A DNA stretch of 39,658 nucleotides from Oscillospiraceae bacterium. Lineage in GTDB: Bacteria; Bacillota; Clostridia; Oscillospirales; Oscillospiraceae. Position numbers and translations under genes: made by a program. Shown one piece after another: positions 23,220 to 31,903 of this stretch. The DNA lies in NCBI GenBank assembly GCA_021771265.1, contig JAETPK010000013.1:1-39658 (forward strand), written 5' to 3'. How positions within the stretch are numbered: position 1 is the first letter of the stretch; each line of letters opens with the position of its first letter. The notes beneath the pieces were generated by a model. The model ran no database searches and was not told where the DNA came from. It worked only from the letters and a program-made list of their open reading frames with translations.

Positions 23220-24293
23220 ATGAGTAACGAATCCAAGACTATGGAAAAAGAGGGCCGGGCCAACGCCCGGGCCAGACAGCCCTGGACCGGCAAGCGCGTG
23301 CTGGACCTGGTGCTGAACAACGCCTTGATCATCATCATGATTGTGGCTGTTATCTACATCGCCATCGTCAACCAAAACTTCCTGAAGCCCGCCTCCGTCA
23401 TCAACATCCTGGCCCAGACCTGCGCGTATCTGCCGGTGGCCCTGGGCGTGGGCGGCTGCATCGTGCTGACGGGCACCGACCTGTCCGCCGGCCGTATCGT
23501 GGGCCTGACGGCCTGTATCTCCGCCTCCCTGCTCCAGGCGGTCACCGCCTCCAGCAAGATGTGGGTGAACCTGACGCCGCCTCCCGTGCTGCTGGTGCTG
23601 CTGCTGGCCATGCTGGTGGGCGCCGCCTTCGGCGCGTTCAACGGCTTCTTCGTGGCCAAGTTTAAGCTGCATCCCTTCATCGTCACCCTGGCCACCCAGC
23701 TCATTATTTACACCTTCCTGCTGCTGTACATGAAGGCCGGCAACAACGGCGGCATGGCCATCTCCGGTCTGGACAAGTCCTACAGCAGCTTCATCACCGG
23801 CTCCATTCTGAAGGTGGCCGGCACGCCCATTCCCAACTATGTGTGGATCTCCCTGATCCTGGCGGTCATCATGTGGTTCATCTGGAACAAGACCACCTTC
23901 GGCAAGAACATGTTCGCTCTGGGCGCCAATGAGGAGGCCGCCCGGGTCTCCGGCGTCAACGTGTTCGCCACCACCATCATGGTCTTTGCCCTGGCCGGCG
24001 CCATGTACGCCGTCACCGGCTTCATCGAGGGTGCCCGCGTGGCCTCCAACACCGCCAACACCGGCCTGAACTACGAGTCCGACGCCATTGCGGCCTGCGT
24101 TATCGGCGGCGTCTCCTTCGTCGGCGGCATCGGCAAGATCCGCGGCGTCATCATCGGCGTTCTGATGCTGCGGCTGATCTTCGTTGGTCTGAACATGATC
24201 GGCGTGAACCAGGACCTGTTCTACATCATCAAGGGCGGCATCATCCTGTTTGCCTGCGCCCTGGATATGCGGAAGTATCTGGTGAAGAAGTAA
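23220..24293 (+). CDS. mglC: Galactose/methyl-galactoside ABC importer, permease
   Basis: A 357-residue membrane subunit of the CUT2 family, probably a homodimer, with about 8-10 helices after a hydrophilic N-terminus of some 35 residues. Recognisable segments are LGVGGCIVLTGTDLSAGRIVG (the family's conserved GTDLSxG), FVAKFKLHPFIVTLATQL, and the cytoplasmic coupling region FGKNMFALGANEEAARVSGV that contacts MglA. MglC members of Firmicutes share this N-terminal extension. It is last in the operon, followed directly by a strong terminator. Confidence 0.94.
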   Translation: MSNESKTMEKEGRANARARQPWTGKRVLDLVLNNALIIIMIVAVIYIAIVNQNFLKPASVINILAQTCAYLPVALGVGGCIVLTGTDLSAGRIVGLTACISASLLQAVTASSKMWVNLTPPPVLLVLLLAMLVGAAFGAFNGFFVAKFKLHPFIVTLATQLIIYTFLLLYMKAGNNGGMAISGLDKSYSSFITGSILKVAGTPIPNYVWISLILAVIMWFIWNKTTFGKNMFALGANEEAARVSGVNVFATTIMVFALAGAMYAVTGFIEGARVASNTANTGLNYESDAIAACVIGGVSFVGGIGKIRGVIIGVLMLRLIFVGLNMIGVNQDLFYIIKGGIILFACALDMRKYLVKK

Positions 24294-24306
24294 CTGCACA
24301 ACCTGC

Positions 24307-24338
24307 AAAAGGGCGCGCACCTTCGTGCGCGCCCTTTT
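24307..24338 (+). terminator. Intrinsic terminator of mglBAC
   Basis: AAAAGGGCGCGCAC pairs with GTGCGCGCCCTTTT around a CTTC tetraloop and runs into TTTTGTC. It separates the transporter operon from the sensing operon. Confidence 0.88.
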
Positions 24339-24342
24339 GTCT

Positions 24343-24370
24343 TTGTTTTCCCGGGAAAGCGTGGTATACT
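24343..24370 (+). promoter_or_regulatory. Promoter of the sugar-sensing operon
   Basis: TTGTTT (24343-24348) and TATACT (24365-24370) with a 16-bp spacer, 34 bp before the response-regulator start. The independent promoter lets the sensor be made when mglBAC is off. Confidence 0.55.
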
Positions 24371-24404
24371 GTGAACATAAAACATTCCGCGGGGAGGCGA
24401 TGGC

Positions 24405-26000
24405 ATGGAGCGATACCGGGTGCTGCTGGTGGACGACGAAGAGGATATCCGGGTGGGCATCAGCCGGAAAATGGACTGGGAGGGCCTGGGCTTTACCCTG
24501 GTGGGCGAGGCGGAAAACGGACGAGACGCCCTGGAGCTGGCGGAGGCCCTGCAGCCGGATGTAGTGCTGACGGACATCAAGATGCCCTTCATGGATGGAC
24601 TGGAGCTGTGCGGCATCCTGACGGTCCGGCTGCCCGCCAGTAAATTCGTGGTATTTTCCGGCTTTGACGAATTCGAATACGCCAAGCAGGCCATCCAGAT
24701 GAACGTCTCCGAGTATATTCTGAAGCCCATCAATGCCGCGGAGCTGTCCGCTGTGCTGGAGAAGCTAAAGAACCAGCTGGACGCGGAGCGGATGGAGCGG
24801 CGGAACGCGGAGCTGCTGCGCCAGCGGTACGAGGAGAGCTTGCCGATCCTGCGGGAGCAGTTCTTCACCCGCCTGCTGGAAGGCCAGGTCCCCCGGGAGC
24901 GGATGTTGGAGCTGGCGGAGCGGTACGATGTGGACCTGAGCGGCGGCTGCTTCGCGGCGGCCATCGTCCACATAGACTGCGGCCGGGAGCGCAGCGAGCT
25001 GGAGAGCCTGTCCGTGGAGCAGCTGTTTTCAGAAAACCTGCGGCCGGAGCAGCTCCGCTGCCGGACATTTTTGTACAACGATTCCGTGGCCCTGCTGGCG
25101 GCGATGCCGGCGCCGGCGGCGGTGTACGACCTTATCCAGGCGGTGAACCGGGTGTGCGCCCTGGCGGAGAGCTATCTGGACCAGCGGCTGACGGTGGGCG
25201 TGGGTGCCCCCTGCGCCCGGCTGGAGGACCTGCCCCAATCCGCCGCAGGCGCCCGCAGCGCGCTGGAGTACCGGGGCTTGGTGGGCAAGGGTCAGGCTAT
25301 TTATATCGGCGACCTGGAGCCGGACGCCGGTGTCCGCCCCGCGTTCACAGAGAGCGATGAGGAGGAGCTGACCGGCGCTGTGAAGCTGCGGGACGAGAAG
25401 GCGGTCCGGGCGGTGGTGGAGCGACTGACGGACAAGGTCCGCTCCTCCGGTCAGACCATGTCCCAGTGTCAGTTATTTTTTCTGGAGCTGCTCACCTGCC
25501 TGCTGCGGCTGACCCGGGGCGCAGGGCTGGAGGTGGAGACGGTGTTTGGCACCGGCTTCACCGGCGCCGTACAGGCCACGGACTTCACCTCCCCGGACCA
25601 GATGGGCCGCTGGTGCCTGGAGCGGTGTCTGCGCATCCAGACCCTCATCCGCCGCCAGCGGACAGATACCACCGGCCGCATGGTGAAGGAAGCCAAGGCC
25701 TATATCAACGCCCATTACGGAGAGAGTGAGCTGTCGGTGGAGAAGCTGTGCGAGCATCTGCATCTGAGCCCGGCGTATTTTTCCACGCTGTTCAAGCGGG
25801 AGGTGGGCATGAGCTTCATCGCTTACGTGACGGTGGTGCGCATGGAGGCCGCCGCCTCCATGCTGCGCAGCACGGAGGATAAGACGTACCTCATTGCCCG
25901 CCGCTGCGGCTATGATGATCCCAATTATTTCAGCTATGTCTTCAAGCGGCACTTCGGTCTGACACCCACCAAATACCGAGCGGGGGACGCCGGAAATTAA
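24405..26000 (+). CDS. YesN-type response regulator (receiver plus AraC domain)
   Basis: A 531-residue regulator. The N-terminal receiver has the acidic pair in VDDEED (10-14), the phospho-acceptor Asp57 in VLTDIKMP, the Ser in VVFSGF and Lys107 in YILKP. A long central linker (about 130-410) is typical of YesN proteins. The C-terminal 100 residues form an AraC double helix-turn-helix (SVEKLCEHLHLSPAYFSTLF and YLIARRCGYDDPNYFSYVF). GGAGG lies 7 bp before ATG. It precedes its cognate YesM-type kinase by 25 bp. By position its natural target is the weak mgl promoter 4 kb upstream. Confidence 0.93.
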   Translation: MERYRVLLVDDEEDIRVGISRKMDWEGLGFTLVGEAENGRDALELAEALQPDVVLTDIKMPFMDGLELCGILTVRLPASKFVVFSGFDEFEYAKQAIQMNVSEYILKPINAAELSAVLEKLKNQLDAERMERRNAELLRQRYEESLPILREQFFTRLLEGQVPRERMLELAERYDVDLSGGCFAAAIVHIDCGRERSELESLSVEQLFSENLRPEQLRCRTFLYNDSVALLAAMPAPAAVYDLIQAVNRVCALAESYLDQRLTVGVGAPCARLEDLPQSAAGARSALEYRGLVGKGQAIYIGDLEPDAGVRPAFTESDEEELTGAVKLRDEKAVRAVVERLTDKVRSSGQTMSQCQLFFLELLTCLLRLTRGAGLEVETVFGTGFTGAVQATDFTSPDQMGRWCLERCLRIQTLIRRQRTDTTGRMVKEAKAYINAHYGESELSVEKLCEHLHLSPAYFSTLFKREVGMSFIAYVTVVRMEAAASMLRSTEDKTYLIARRCGYDDPNYFSYVFKRHFGLTPTKYRAGDAGN

Positions 26001-26025
26001 CGACACGGGAAAGGGGGCGGCGCGG

Positions 26026-27849
26026 GTGAAAGATGCCGTTCAGTCTTTGCGCCGACGGTGGCAGGAGCTGTACAGCCGCTCCAGCATCCAGATGATCCTG
26101 TCCCTGTCCTTCACCGCCGTGGCGGTGCTGGGCCTTGTAGGCCTGGGTCTGACGCTGTTCCTGCGGTTCTCTTCCTCCAACAACACCCAGCAGGCGGAAA
26201 ACAGCCAGCGGGTGCTGACCCAGGTGAACTGGAACCTGGACGCCTATCTGCGGCGGATCATGCGGGTGTCGGACACCGCTTATTACAGCGTCATCAAAAA
26301 TACGGACGTGGAGGACAAGAGCCTCTCCCCCGCTCTGGACCTGCTGTATGAGAATAACCGGGACTCCCTGGTGTCCATCGCCGTGTTTTCCCAGGAGGGC
26401 GGACTCGTCGCCGACGCGCCCCTTCAGAAGCTGAAAAACAGCGTTTCCCCCCGGTGGGAGGATTGGTTTACCCAGGCCACCAATAAGATCGAAAACCTGC
26501 ATTTTTCCACGCCTCATGTGCAGAATCTGTGGGAGGACCCGGACCAGCGATACCGCTGGGTGGTGTCCCTCAGCCGGTATGTGGAGCTGTCCCGGGGCGG
26601 CAGCATGGAGGGCGGCGTGCTGCTGGTGGACATGAGCTTCAGCGGCATCGAGCAGATCTGCAAGGATGTGGACCTGGCCGGCTCCGGGTATCTCTACCTC
26701 ATCGACGGCAGCGGCGAGATCATTTACCACCCTCGCCAGCAGCTGATCTACGCCGGTCTCCAGGAGGAGAACAACCTGGCCGCCGCCGGCTATTCCGACG
26801 GCAGCCACAAAGAGACCTTTCAGGGCAGCCGCCGGCAGGTGACGGTAAAGACCGTGGGTTATACCGGCTGGAAGCTGGTGGGCGTGGTGCCCATGGAGAG
26901 CCTGTGGGACAATTATGGACAGCTGGTGCTGTTTGTGCTGTTCGTGCTGCTGTTTTCCGTGTTTTTGCTGGTGTTTGTGAACCTGCGCCTTTCGGAGTGG
27001 ATCACGGCGCCGGTGAAAAAGCTGGACCGGGCGGTGAAGGACCTGGAGGCCCGGAGGAAGGATATTGACTTTGACGTGGGCGGACCCTATGAGGTGGAGC
27101 ACCTGAGCCACTCTCTGCGGTCCATGGCCTCCACCATGGACCACCTGATGGAGGATATCATCCAGCAGGAGGAGCAGAAGCGCCGCAGCGAGCTGGATGT
27201 GCTCCAGTCCCAGATCAACCCCCACTTCCTGTACAACACCCTGGACAGCGTGGTGTGGATGACGGAAAACGGCCGCACCCAGGACGCGGTGGTCATGTTG
27301 ACCTCCCTGGCCCGCTTCTTCCGCATCTCCCTGAGCCGGGGCAGCAACGTCATCTCCATCGGCGACGAGCTGGAGCACGCCCGTCATTACCTGACCATCC
27401 AGAAAATGCGCTATAAAAACAAATTCTCCGCCGCCATCACGGCGGAGGAGGGCGTGGAGGGGCTGTATACCATCAAGCTCATTGTCCAGCCCGTGCTGGA
27501 GAACGCCATCTATCATGGCATGGCCTACGCCGACGGCGACGGCGAGGTGGCGGTCCGTGCCTTCCGGGAGGGGGATGACGTGATCATCCAGGTGACGGAC
27601 AACGGCCCCGGGATGCCGGAGGAGGTGGTGGAGCGTCTGCTGGACCCCGGCGGTCCCACCGCCCTGGCCGGAGCAAAGGGCTCCGGCATCGGCTTTCGAA
27701 ACGTCCACCAGCGGCTGCGGCTGACTTTCGGTCCGGCCTACGGCCTTACGATCCTCAGTGAGCCGGATGATGGCACCACCGTCCGCATCCGGCTGCCGGC
27801 ACTGGACGAGGAGGCCGCCCGGCGGTATCGAAAGGAGGAGACGCCATGA
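26026..27849 (+). CDS. YesM/LytS-type sensor histidine kinase
   Basis: A 607-residue kinase starting at GTG with GGGGGCGG upstream. Helices at about 22-46 and 299-320 bracket an extracytoplasmic domain of some 250 residues resembling dCache (GYLYLIDGSGEIIYHP; YTGWKLVGVVP). A HAMP-like segment follows. The His_kinase (PF06580-type) core has the phospho-acceptor in QINPHFLYNTLD (His400), Asn493 in LENAIYHG, DNGPGMP (525-531) and GSGIGFRNV (552-560). It overlaps the next gene by four bases (ATGA), tying it tightly to the binding protein that follows. Ligand may reach it through the two binding proteins of the operon instead of directly. Confidence 0.93.
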   Translation: MKDAVQSLRRRWQELYSRSSIQMILSLSFTAVAVLGLVGLGLTLFLRFSSSNNTQQAENSQRVLTQVNWNLDAYLRRIMRVSDTAYYSVIKNTDVEDKSLSPALDLLYENNRDSLVSIAVFSQEGGLVADAPLQKLKNSVSPRWEDWFTQATNKIENLHFSTPHVQNLWEDPDQRYRWVVSLSRYVELSRGGSMEGGVLLVDMSFSGIEQICKDVDLAGSGYLYLIDGSGEIIYHPRQQLIYAGLQEENNLAAAGYSDGSHKETFQGSRRQVTVKTVGYTGWKLVGVVPMESLWDNYGQLVLFVLFVLLFSVFLLVFVNLRLSEWITAPVKKLDRAVKDLEARRKDIDFDVGGPYEVEHLSHSLRSMASTMDHLMEDIIQQEEQKRRSELDVLQSQINPHFLYNTLDSVVWMTENGRTQDAVVMLTSLARFFRISLSRGSNVISIGDELEHARHYLTIQKMRYKNKFSAAITAEEGVEGLYTIKLIVQPVLENAIYHGMAYADGDGEVAVRAFREGDDVIIQVTDNGPGMPEEVVERLLDPGGPTALAGAKGSGIGFRNVHQRLRLTFGPAYGLTILSEPDDGTTVRIRLPALDEEAARRYRKEETP

Positions 27850-28805
27850 AGCGAAAGATCCTTTTGCAGCTGGTGGTGCCTCTCTTGAGCCTTTGCATGC
27901 TGTTTTTGCTGCTGGCCGTGCAGCCGGACCCCGCCAGCCGCTCTGTGGAGCCGGTGGAGCTGTCGGTCATCCTGCGGGAGACGGATACCGCCGCTTTGAA
28001 CGCCGCCCGCCAGGGTATGGAGCAGGCGGCGGCGGACCTGAACGCGGAGCTGCGGCTGCTGACCCTCACCACCGCCGGCAGCGGGGAGGAACAGCGGGCG
28101 CTTTTGGAGCGGGAGGTCAGCGGCGGCGCGGGGGGCGTGGTGCTGGTGCCGGCGGACCGGGAGACTCTGGCGGACAGTGTGAGGCAGGCTGCCGGCCAAG
28201 TGCCGGTGGTGACCATGGAAACGGATATGGGCGAAAGCGGCGCCAAGGCCTGGGTGGGAGCGGATAACGCCGCTCTTGGGACCGCTCTGGGCAAGGCCGC
28301 CCTGAACGGTGTCCGCCCCGGTGAAACGGTGCTGCTGCTGGATAGTCTCTCCGGTGACAACGCCGTCCGAGAGCGGCTGGAGGCCGCGGCGGCGGTGCTG
28401 AAGACAGAGGGGCGAACGGTGGAGGTCTGCACACCAGGAGAAAGGCCGCTGTCCGATGCTCTGAAGACGGCGCTGTCGGAGCTGCGTCCGTCTCTGGTGA
28501 TGGCCTTTGAGGCCGGCGCGCTGGAGACGGCCGCGTCCGTGCTGGAGACCGTAGAGCAGCCGGCGCCCCTGTTGTACGGCGCGGGGGCCAGCACCGCCAT
28601 CGCCGCGGGACTGGAGCAGGGCCGTATTACCGCCATCGCCGCGCAAAACGAATTCGCGGCAGGGTACCTGGCGGTGGAGGCGGCGGTCCGTCTGGCCAGG
28701 CATCAGACCTGGGAGACGGAGGACCCGCTGGAGTTCTCCATCCTCCGGCGGGAGAATATGTACGAACCAGACAGCCAGAAGCTGCTGTTTCCGGTGATCC
28801 GGTGA
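27846..28805 (+). CDS. Membrane-anchored periplasmic-binding (type 1) protein, likely sensor subunit
   Basis: A 319-residue protein with an N-terminal hydrophobic helix (about 6-24) and a type 1 periplasmic-binding fold of the RbsB/Peripla_BP_4 kind (VELSVILRETDTAALN; GGVVLVPADRETLADSV; VPVVTMETDM). There is no lipobox: the one cysteine inside the helix is preceded by LSL. It is therefore probably held by an uncleaved anchor, unlike importer-type binding proteins. The start overlaps the kinase stop (ATGA). No ATPase or permease gene accompanies it. By analogy with XylFII, which binds LytS in Clostridium, it may present sugar to the kinase; this is inference. Confidence 0.8.
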   Translation: MKRKILLQLVVPLLSLCMLFLLLAVQPDPASRSVEPVELSVILRETDTAALNAARQGMEQAAADLNAELRLLTLTTAGSGEEQRALLEREVSGGAGGVVLVPADRETLADSVRQAAGQVPVVTMETDMGESGAKAWVGADNAALGTALGKAALNGVRPGETVLLLDSLSGDNAVRERLEAAAAVLKTEGRTVEVCTPGERPLSDALKTALSELRPSLVMAFEAGALETAASVLETVEQPAPLLYGAGASTAIAAGLEQGRITAIAAQNEFAAGYLAVEAAVRLARHQTWETEDPLEFSILRRENMYEPDSQKLLFPVIR

Positions 28806-28815
28806 AGGAGGCCCT

Positions 28816-29838
28816 ATGAGACGAATCATTTCCCTGCTGGCCGTGCTGGCGCTGCTGCTGAGCGGCTGCGGAACGGATAAGGCGCCCACCGTCCGGGTGG
28901 GCGTGGCGCTGTATGACCAGAGCGACACCTTCATCTCCACCATGGCCCGGCAGCTTCAGCAGCTGTTCCAGGAGGAGGAGCAGGGGCGGGGCATCAAGAT
29001 CAACCTGAGCCTGTCGGACGGACAGGGCAGCCAAACCTTGCAGAACGAACAGGTGGACCGCTTTTTGAACCAGGGCTACGATATCATCTGTGTCAATATC
29101 GTGGACCGCACTGCCGCCGCCGTCATCGTGGACAAGGCCCAGGCGGCGGACGTGCCGGTGATCTTTTTCAACCGGGAGCCGGTGGAGGAGGACCTGCGCC
29201 GCTGGGAGGGAGCCTATTACGTGGGCGCCTATGCCGAGCAGGGCGGACGGCTTCAGGGCCAGCTGGTGCTGGACGCCTGGCGGGAGGACGCCGCCGCGCT
29301 GGACCGCAGCGGTGATGGCGTTCTGCAATATGTGGTGTTGGAGGGAGAGGCCGGCCATCAGGACACTCTTTTGCGGACGGAGTACAGCATCCAGACCCTC
29401 ACCGCCGGCGGTATGGAGATCGAAAAGCTGGCCAGTGCCACTGCCAACTGGCAGCGCAGCCAGGCCAGCGCCCGTATGAACCAGTGGCTCCAGCAATACG
29501 GCGACGCCATGGAGGCGGTGTTCGCCAACAATGACGACATGGCGCTGGGAGCCATCGACGCCTGCCTTTCCGCGGGAATGACCGTGGAAGAGCTGCCCTA
29601 TATCGTGGGGGTGGACGCTACGGAGCCGGCGCTGGAGGCCGTGCGGAACGGAACGCTGAAGGGCACCGTCTGCAACGACGCCGCCGGACAGGCAAAGAGC
29701 ATCGTGGCCCTCAGCTGCGCCCTACTGGACGGGGAGGCTCCGGAGTCGGCGGTGGAGCTGGAGGACGGTAAATATGTCTGGCTGCCCTACGCCTCTGTCA
29801 CCGCGGAAAATCTGGAGGACCATTTGAAAACAGAGTAA
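28816..29838 (+). CDS. MglB-like sugar-binding lipoprotein in the sensing operon
   Basis: A 340-residue lipoprotein with lipobox LSGC (Cys18) and an MglB-type fold. The calcium-loop equivalent reads DRSGDGVLQYVVLEGEAGHQ and the hinge-proximal VPVIFFNREPVEEDL matches the importer's IPIIFFNREV, so it probably binds the same or a related sugar. It lies 10 bp after the anchored binding-protein gene with AAGGAGG as ribosome binding site. It could be a second, differently tuned receptor for MglAC, or a ligand carrier for the kinase complex. It is clearly diverged from the mglB product, so it is not a recent duplicate. Confidence 0.88.
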   Translation: MRRIISLLAVLALLLSGCGTDKAPTVRVGVALYDQSDTFISTMARQLQQLFQEEEQGRGIKINLSLSDGQGSQTLQNEQVDRFLNQGYDIICVNIVDRTAAAVIVDKAQAADVPVIFFNREPVEEDLRRWEGAYYVGAYAEQGGRLQGQLVLDAWREDAAALDRSGDGVLQYVVLEGEAGHQDTLLRTEYSIQTLTAGGMEIEKLASATANWQRSQASARMNQWLQQYGDAMEAVFANNDDMALGAIDACLSAGMTVEELPYIVGVDATEPALEAVRNGTLKGTVCNDAAGQAKSIVALSCALLDGEAPESAVELEDGKYVWLPYASVTAENLEDHLKTE

Positions 29839-29840
29839 AA

Positions 29841-29870
29841 AGCAGCTCCCCGGAGACCCGGGGAGCTGCT
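29841..29870. terminator. Bidirectional terminator between convergent operons
   Basis: A 13-bp perfect stem (AGCAGCTCCCCGG and its complement) with an AGAC loop. On the minus strand it is followed by TTTTTAC, serving the AEC gene; on the plus strand it ends the sensing operon. Confidence 0.8.
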
Positions 29871-29890
29871 GATTTGATGCCGTTATACCG

Positions 29891-30814
29891 TCACAGCTGG
29901 TACAGGGCAATGATCAAGGGCATGGTGACGATGCACAGCAGCGTGGTCACCGCGTTGATGGAGCCGGCATACTCCCCGTCACTGCCATAGACCTGGGCGA
30001 TCTGGGTCACGGAGGAGGCGGAGGGCGTAATGGCGGCCAGGAAGCTCACCAGCAAAATGGTCTCTCCGTTGGAGGCCAGCCGGGCAAGGCCGCTGTATTT
30101 CAGCAGCACCATGACCACCAGCGGATAGCCCACCAGCCGCAAAAAGACCACTTTCCAAATGCCCTGGGAGGCCACCAGGCGGCGGAAATCCACGTTGCCC
30201 ATGAGCATACCCGCCACCATCATGCACATGGGGCCCACCATGCTGCTCACAGACTCCATGGTGCCCACGATCACAGCCGGCAGGGAGAGACGCAGGAAAA
30301 ACAGGGCGGCCCCGATCAAAATGGATACGATGTTCACGTTCAGCAAGATCTTCCGCAGGGAGATGCTCCGCTCTCCGCTGAGCAGAATGCGGCAGTGGCT
30401 CCACAGCAGGGGCAGCTGGACAATGACGTACATGCTGGTGAAAATGATCCACTCCTTGCCCAGGATGGCGCTGATGATAGGCACGATGAGATTGCCGGCG
30501 TTGGAGTAGATGACGGAGGCCTGTTCCACCGGGCCCAGCCGCAGGGGCCGCCGCAGCAGGTATGTCAGCAGGAACATCACCCCGTGAATGAGGACCGCCG
30601 TGCCCAGGGACAGCGCCAGGCCCCGCAGCATTTCCGCCGTGCAGTCGATCTGAAAGGAATCGATAATGACGCAGGGCATCACCACATACAGTACCACCAC
30701 GGACAGCACACGGCTGTCCGCCGGCTTCAGCAGCTTTGCGCGCACCAGGCAAAAGCCCAGCAGCATGCATAAGAAAAGCTGGGCGATCTGTTTCAGCAGT
30801 AAAAGACTGATCAT
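29891..30814 (-). CDS. AEC-family permease in the galactose region
   Basis: A 307-residue membrane protein with about ten helices. It has the AEC signature in both halves: VVLYVVMPCVIIDSFQ near the start, SNAGNLIVPIISAILGKE in the middle, and AAITPSASSVTQIAQVYGSD near the end. It is a paralogue of the AEC gene at 10812 only at family level. Its substrate is not evident, and an organic-anion or amino-acid carrier among galactose genes is unexpected; it may be an independent unit. AAGGAG lies 9 bp before ATG. It is convergent with the sensing operon. Confidence 0.9.
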   Translation of the reverse strand: MISLLLLKQIAQLFLCMLLGFCLVRAKLLKPADSRVLSVVVLYVVMPCVIIDSFQIDCTAEMLRGLALSLGTAVLIHGVMFLLTYLLRRPLRLGPVEQASVIYSNAGNLIVPIISAILGKEWIIFTSMYVIVQLPLLWSHCRILLSGERSISLRKILLNVNIVSILIGAALFFLRLSLPAVIVGTMESVSSMVGPMCMMVAGMLMGNVDFRRLVASQGIWKVVFLRLVGYPLVVMVLLKYSGLARLASNGETILLVSFLAAITPSASSVTQIAQVYGSDGEYAGSINAVTTLLCIVTMPLIIALYQL

Positions 30815-30846
30815 GGGATACGGCTCCTTTTTTCATCATGGTGCCC

Positions 30847-30887
30847 ATTGTAGCACAGCGCCCCGTCTCCCGCAATGTGGGAGACGG
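30847..30887 (-). promoter_or_regulatory. AEC promoter overlapping an upstream hairpin
   Basis: On the minus strand TACAAT (30847-30852) is preceded by TTGCGG (30870-30875) with 17 bp between. The -35 box lies in the loop of a hairpin with 9-bp arms (30863-30871 and 30879-30887) that could terminate the AraC gene transcript. The hairpin lacks a U-run. Confidence 0.45.
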
Positions 30888-30925
30888 TGGGGCTTGCCGC
30901 CGCCGGGCAGGGAAGCCTTTGCGCA

Positions 30926-31750
30926 TTATGGCCTGCCGGCGCGGTATTCCGTGGGGCTGACGCCCATTTCCCGGCGGAAGACCCGGGAGAAATAAAAGGG
31001 GTCCTCAAAGCCGGCGGAGGTGGCCACGGTCCCCACCGGCAGAGTGCTGTGCCGCAGCAGCTGCGCCGCCCGCTGGATGCGGTAGCGGGTCAGATACTCG
31101 CTGGGGGAACAGCTGAAGGCGGTCTGAAAGGCCCGGTAGAGGTAGCTGCGGCTGACGCCTGTCTGCCGGGCGATCTGCTCCACGGTGACGGAGCGGGAGT
31201 AGTTTTGCTGGATAAAGACAGCGCCCTGCCGGGCGTAGTCCTCCAGCGCGTCCTCTCCCCGTCGCTGTCCGCTTTCCATCAAAAGCCCCAGGGCGGCCTG
31301 GAGATAGCCTGCCATCCGCACGGCGCTGGGATAGTCGCCGCCCCGGGCCTTGTAAATATCCAGCAGCGCCTGCCGAAGCTGCTCCCCGGCGGCGGGCCGC
31401 AGCACCGGAGACCGGCGGGAGAAGGGCGTCTGGGCCAGCAGCAGCCCCGCCGAGGGGCCCGCGAAGCCCACCCAGTAATACTCCCAGGGGTCCGCGCTGT
31501 CCGCCCGGTAATAGATGGGCGTGTCCGGGAAGGCCAGAAACGCCTCCCCTGCGCCGGGGACGAAAGTCCTGCCGCCGACCTCGTAGCTCCCCCGGCCGGA
31601 AACGATATAGTGCAGCAGATAGTGGTCCCGGACGCCGGGGCCCCAGCCATAGTCCGGCGGGCATTTTTGAAAGCCTGTGTTATAAACGATTAGAGACAGT
31701 TCCTCCCGCTGAGCGGCCTTAAAGCTGTATTTGAAATCCTCTGTCAACAC
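30926..31750 (-). CDS. AraC-family regulator next to the gal operon
   Basis: A 274-residue regulator with an N-terminal cupin/arabinose-binding-type domain (about 1-165: HYLLHYIVSGRGSYEVGG, PDTPIYYRA, WEYYWVGFAG) and a C-terminal AraC double helix-turn-helix (SVTVEQIARQTGVSRSYLYR; VATSAGFEDPFYFSRVF). The reading frame stays open far upstream, antisense to galK, but the domain begins at LTEDFKYS. GTG at 31750 has GGGGAG 6 bp upstream; TTG at 31747 is an alternative. It is divergent from galKTM and probably regulates it in response to a sugar. Confidence 0.9.
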   Translation of the reverse strand: MLTEDFKYSFKAAQREELSLIVYNTGFQKCPPDYGWGPGVRDHYLLHYIVSGRGSYEVGGRTFVPGAGEAFLAFPDTPIYYRADSADPWEYYWVGFAGPSAGLLLAQTPFSRRSPVLRPAAGEQLRQALLDIYKARGGDYPSAVRMAGYLQAALGLLMESGQRRGEDALEDYARQGAVFIQQNYSRSVTVEQIARQTGVSRSYLYRAFQTAFSCSPSEYLTRYRIQRAAQLLRHSTLPVGTVATSAGFEDPFYFSRVFRREMGVSPTEYRAGRP

Positions 31751-31820
31751 ACCCACTCCCCTCTCTGGTCCAAGCCTGTCTCCAGCATACACGCACGCAA
31801 TCGGTTTTGCAACTAAAATC

Positions 31821-31878
31821 CATGCCAAAACGACGGCGGGACATGGAAAGCGGCAGCGGAAACTGATACTTTTAAAAT
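31821..31878 (+). promoter_or_regulatory. galK promoter region with a candidate AraC site
   Basis: A -10-like TAAAAT (31873-31878) has no recognisable -35 box, as in activator-dependent promoters. Just upstream, two related direct repeats begin exactly 21 bp apart: CATGCCAAAACG at 31821 and CATGGAAAGCGG at 31842. The spacing equals that of AraC half-sites, and the second abuts the -35 position. Confidence 0.4.
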
Positions 31879-31903
31879 AACGAATCATAAGGAGGAACCG
31901 CCT

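Noticed and set aside
23019-24320. 433-codon minus-strand frame opposite mglA/mglC
   Set aside because: Glutamine/histidine/glycine-rich shadow of two well-conserved transporter genes.
25942-27708. 588-codon minus-strand frame opposite the YesM-type kinase
   Set aside because: Shadow frame; the kinase on the plus strand has His, Asn and Gly boxes and tight operon spacing.
27846-29838. The two binding-protein genes as a second, complete ABC importer
   Set aside because: No ATPase or permease gene follows; the operon ends in a terminator at 29841.
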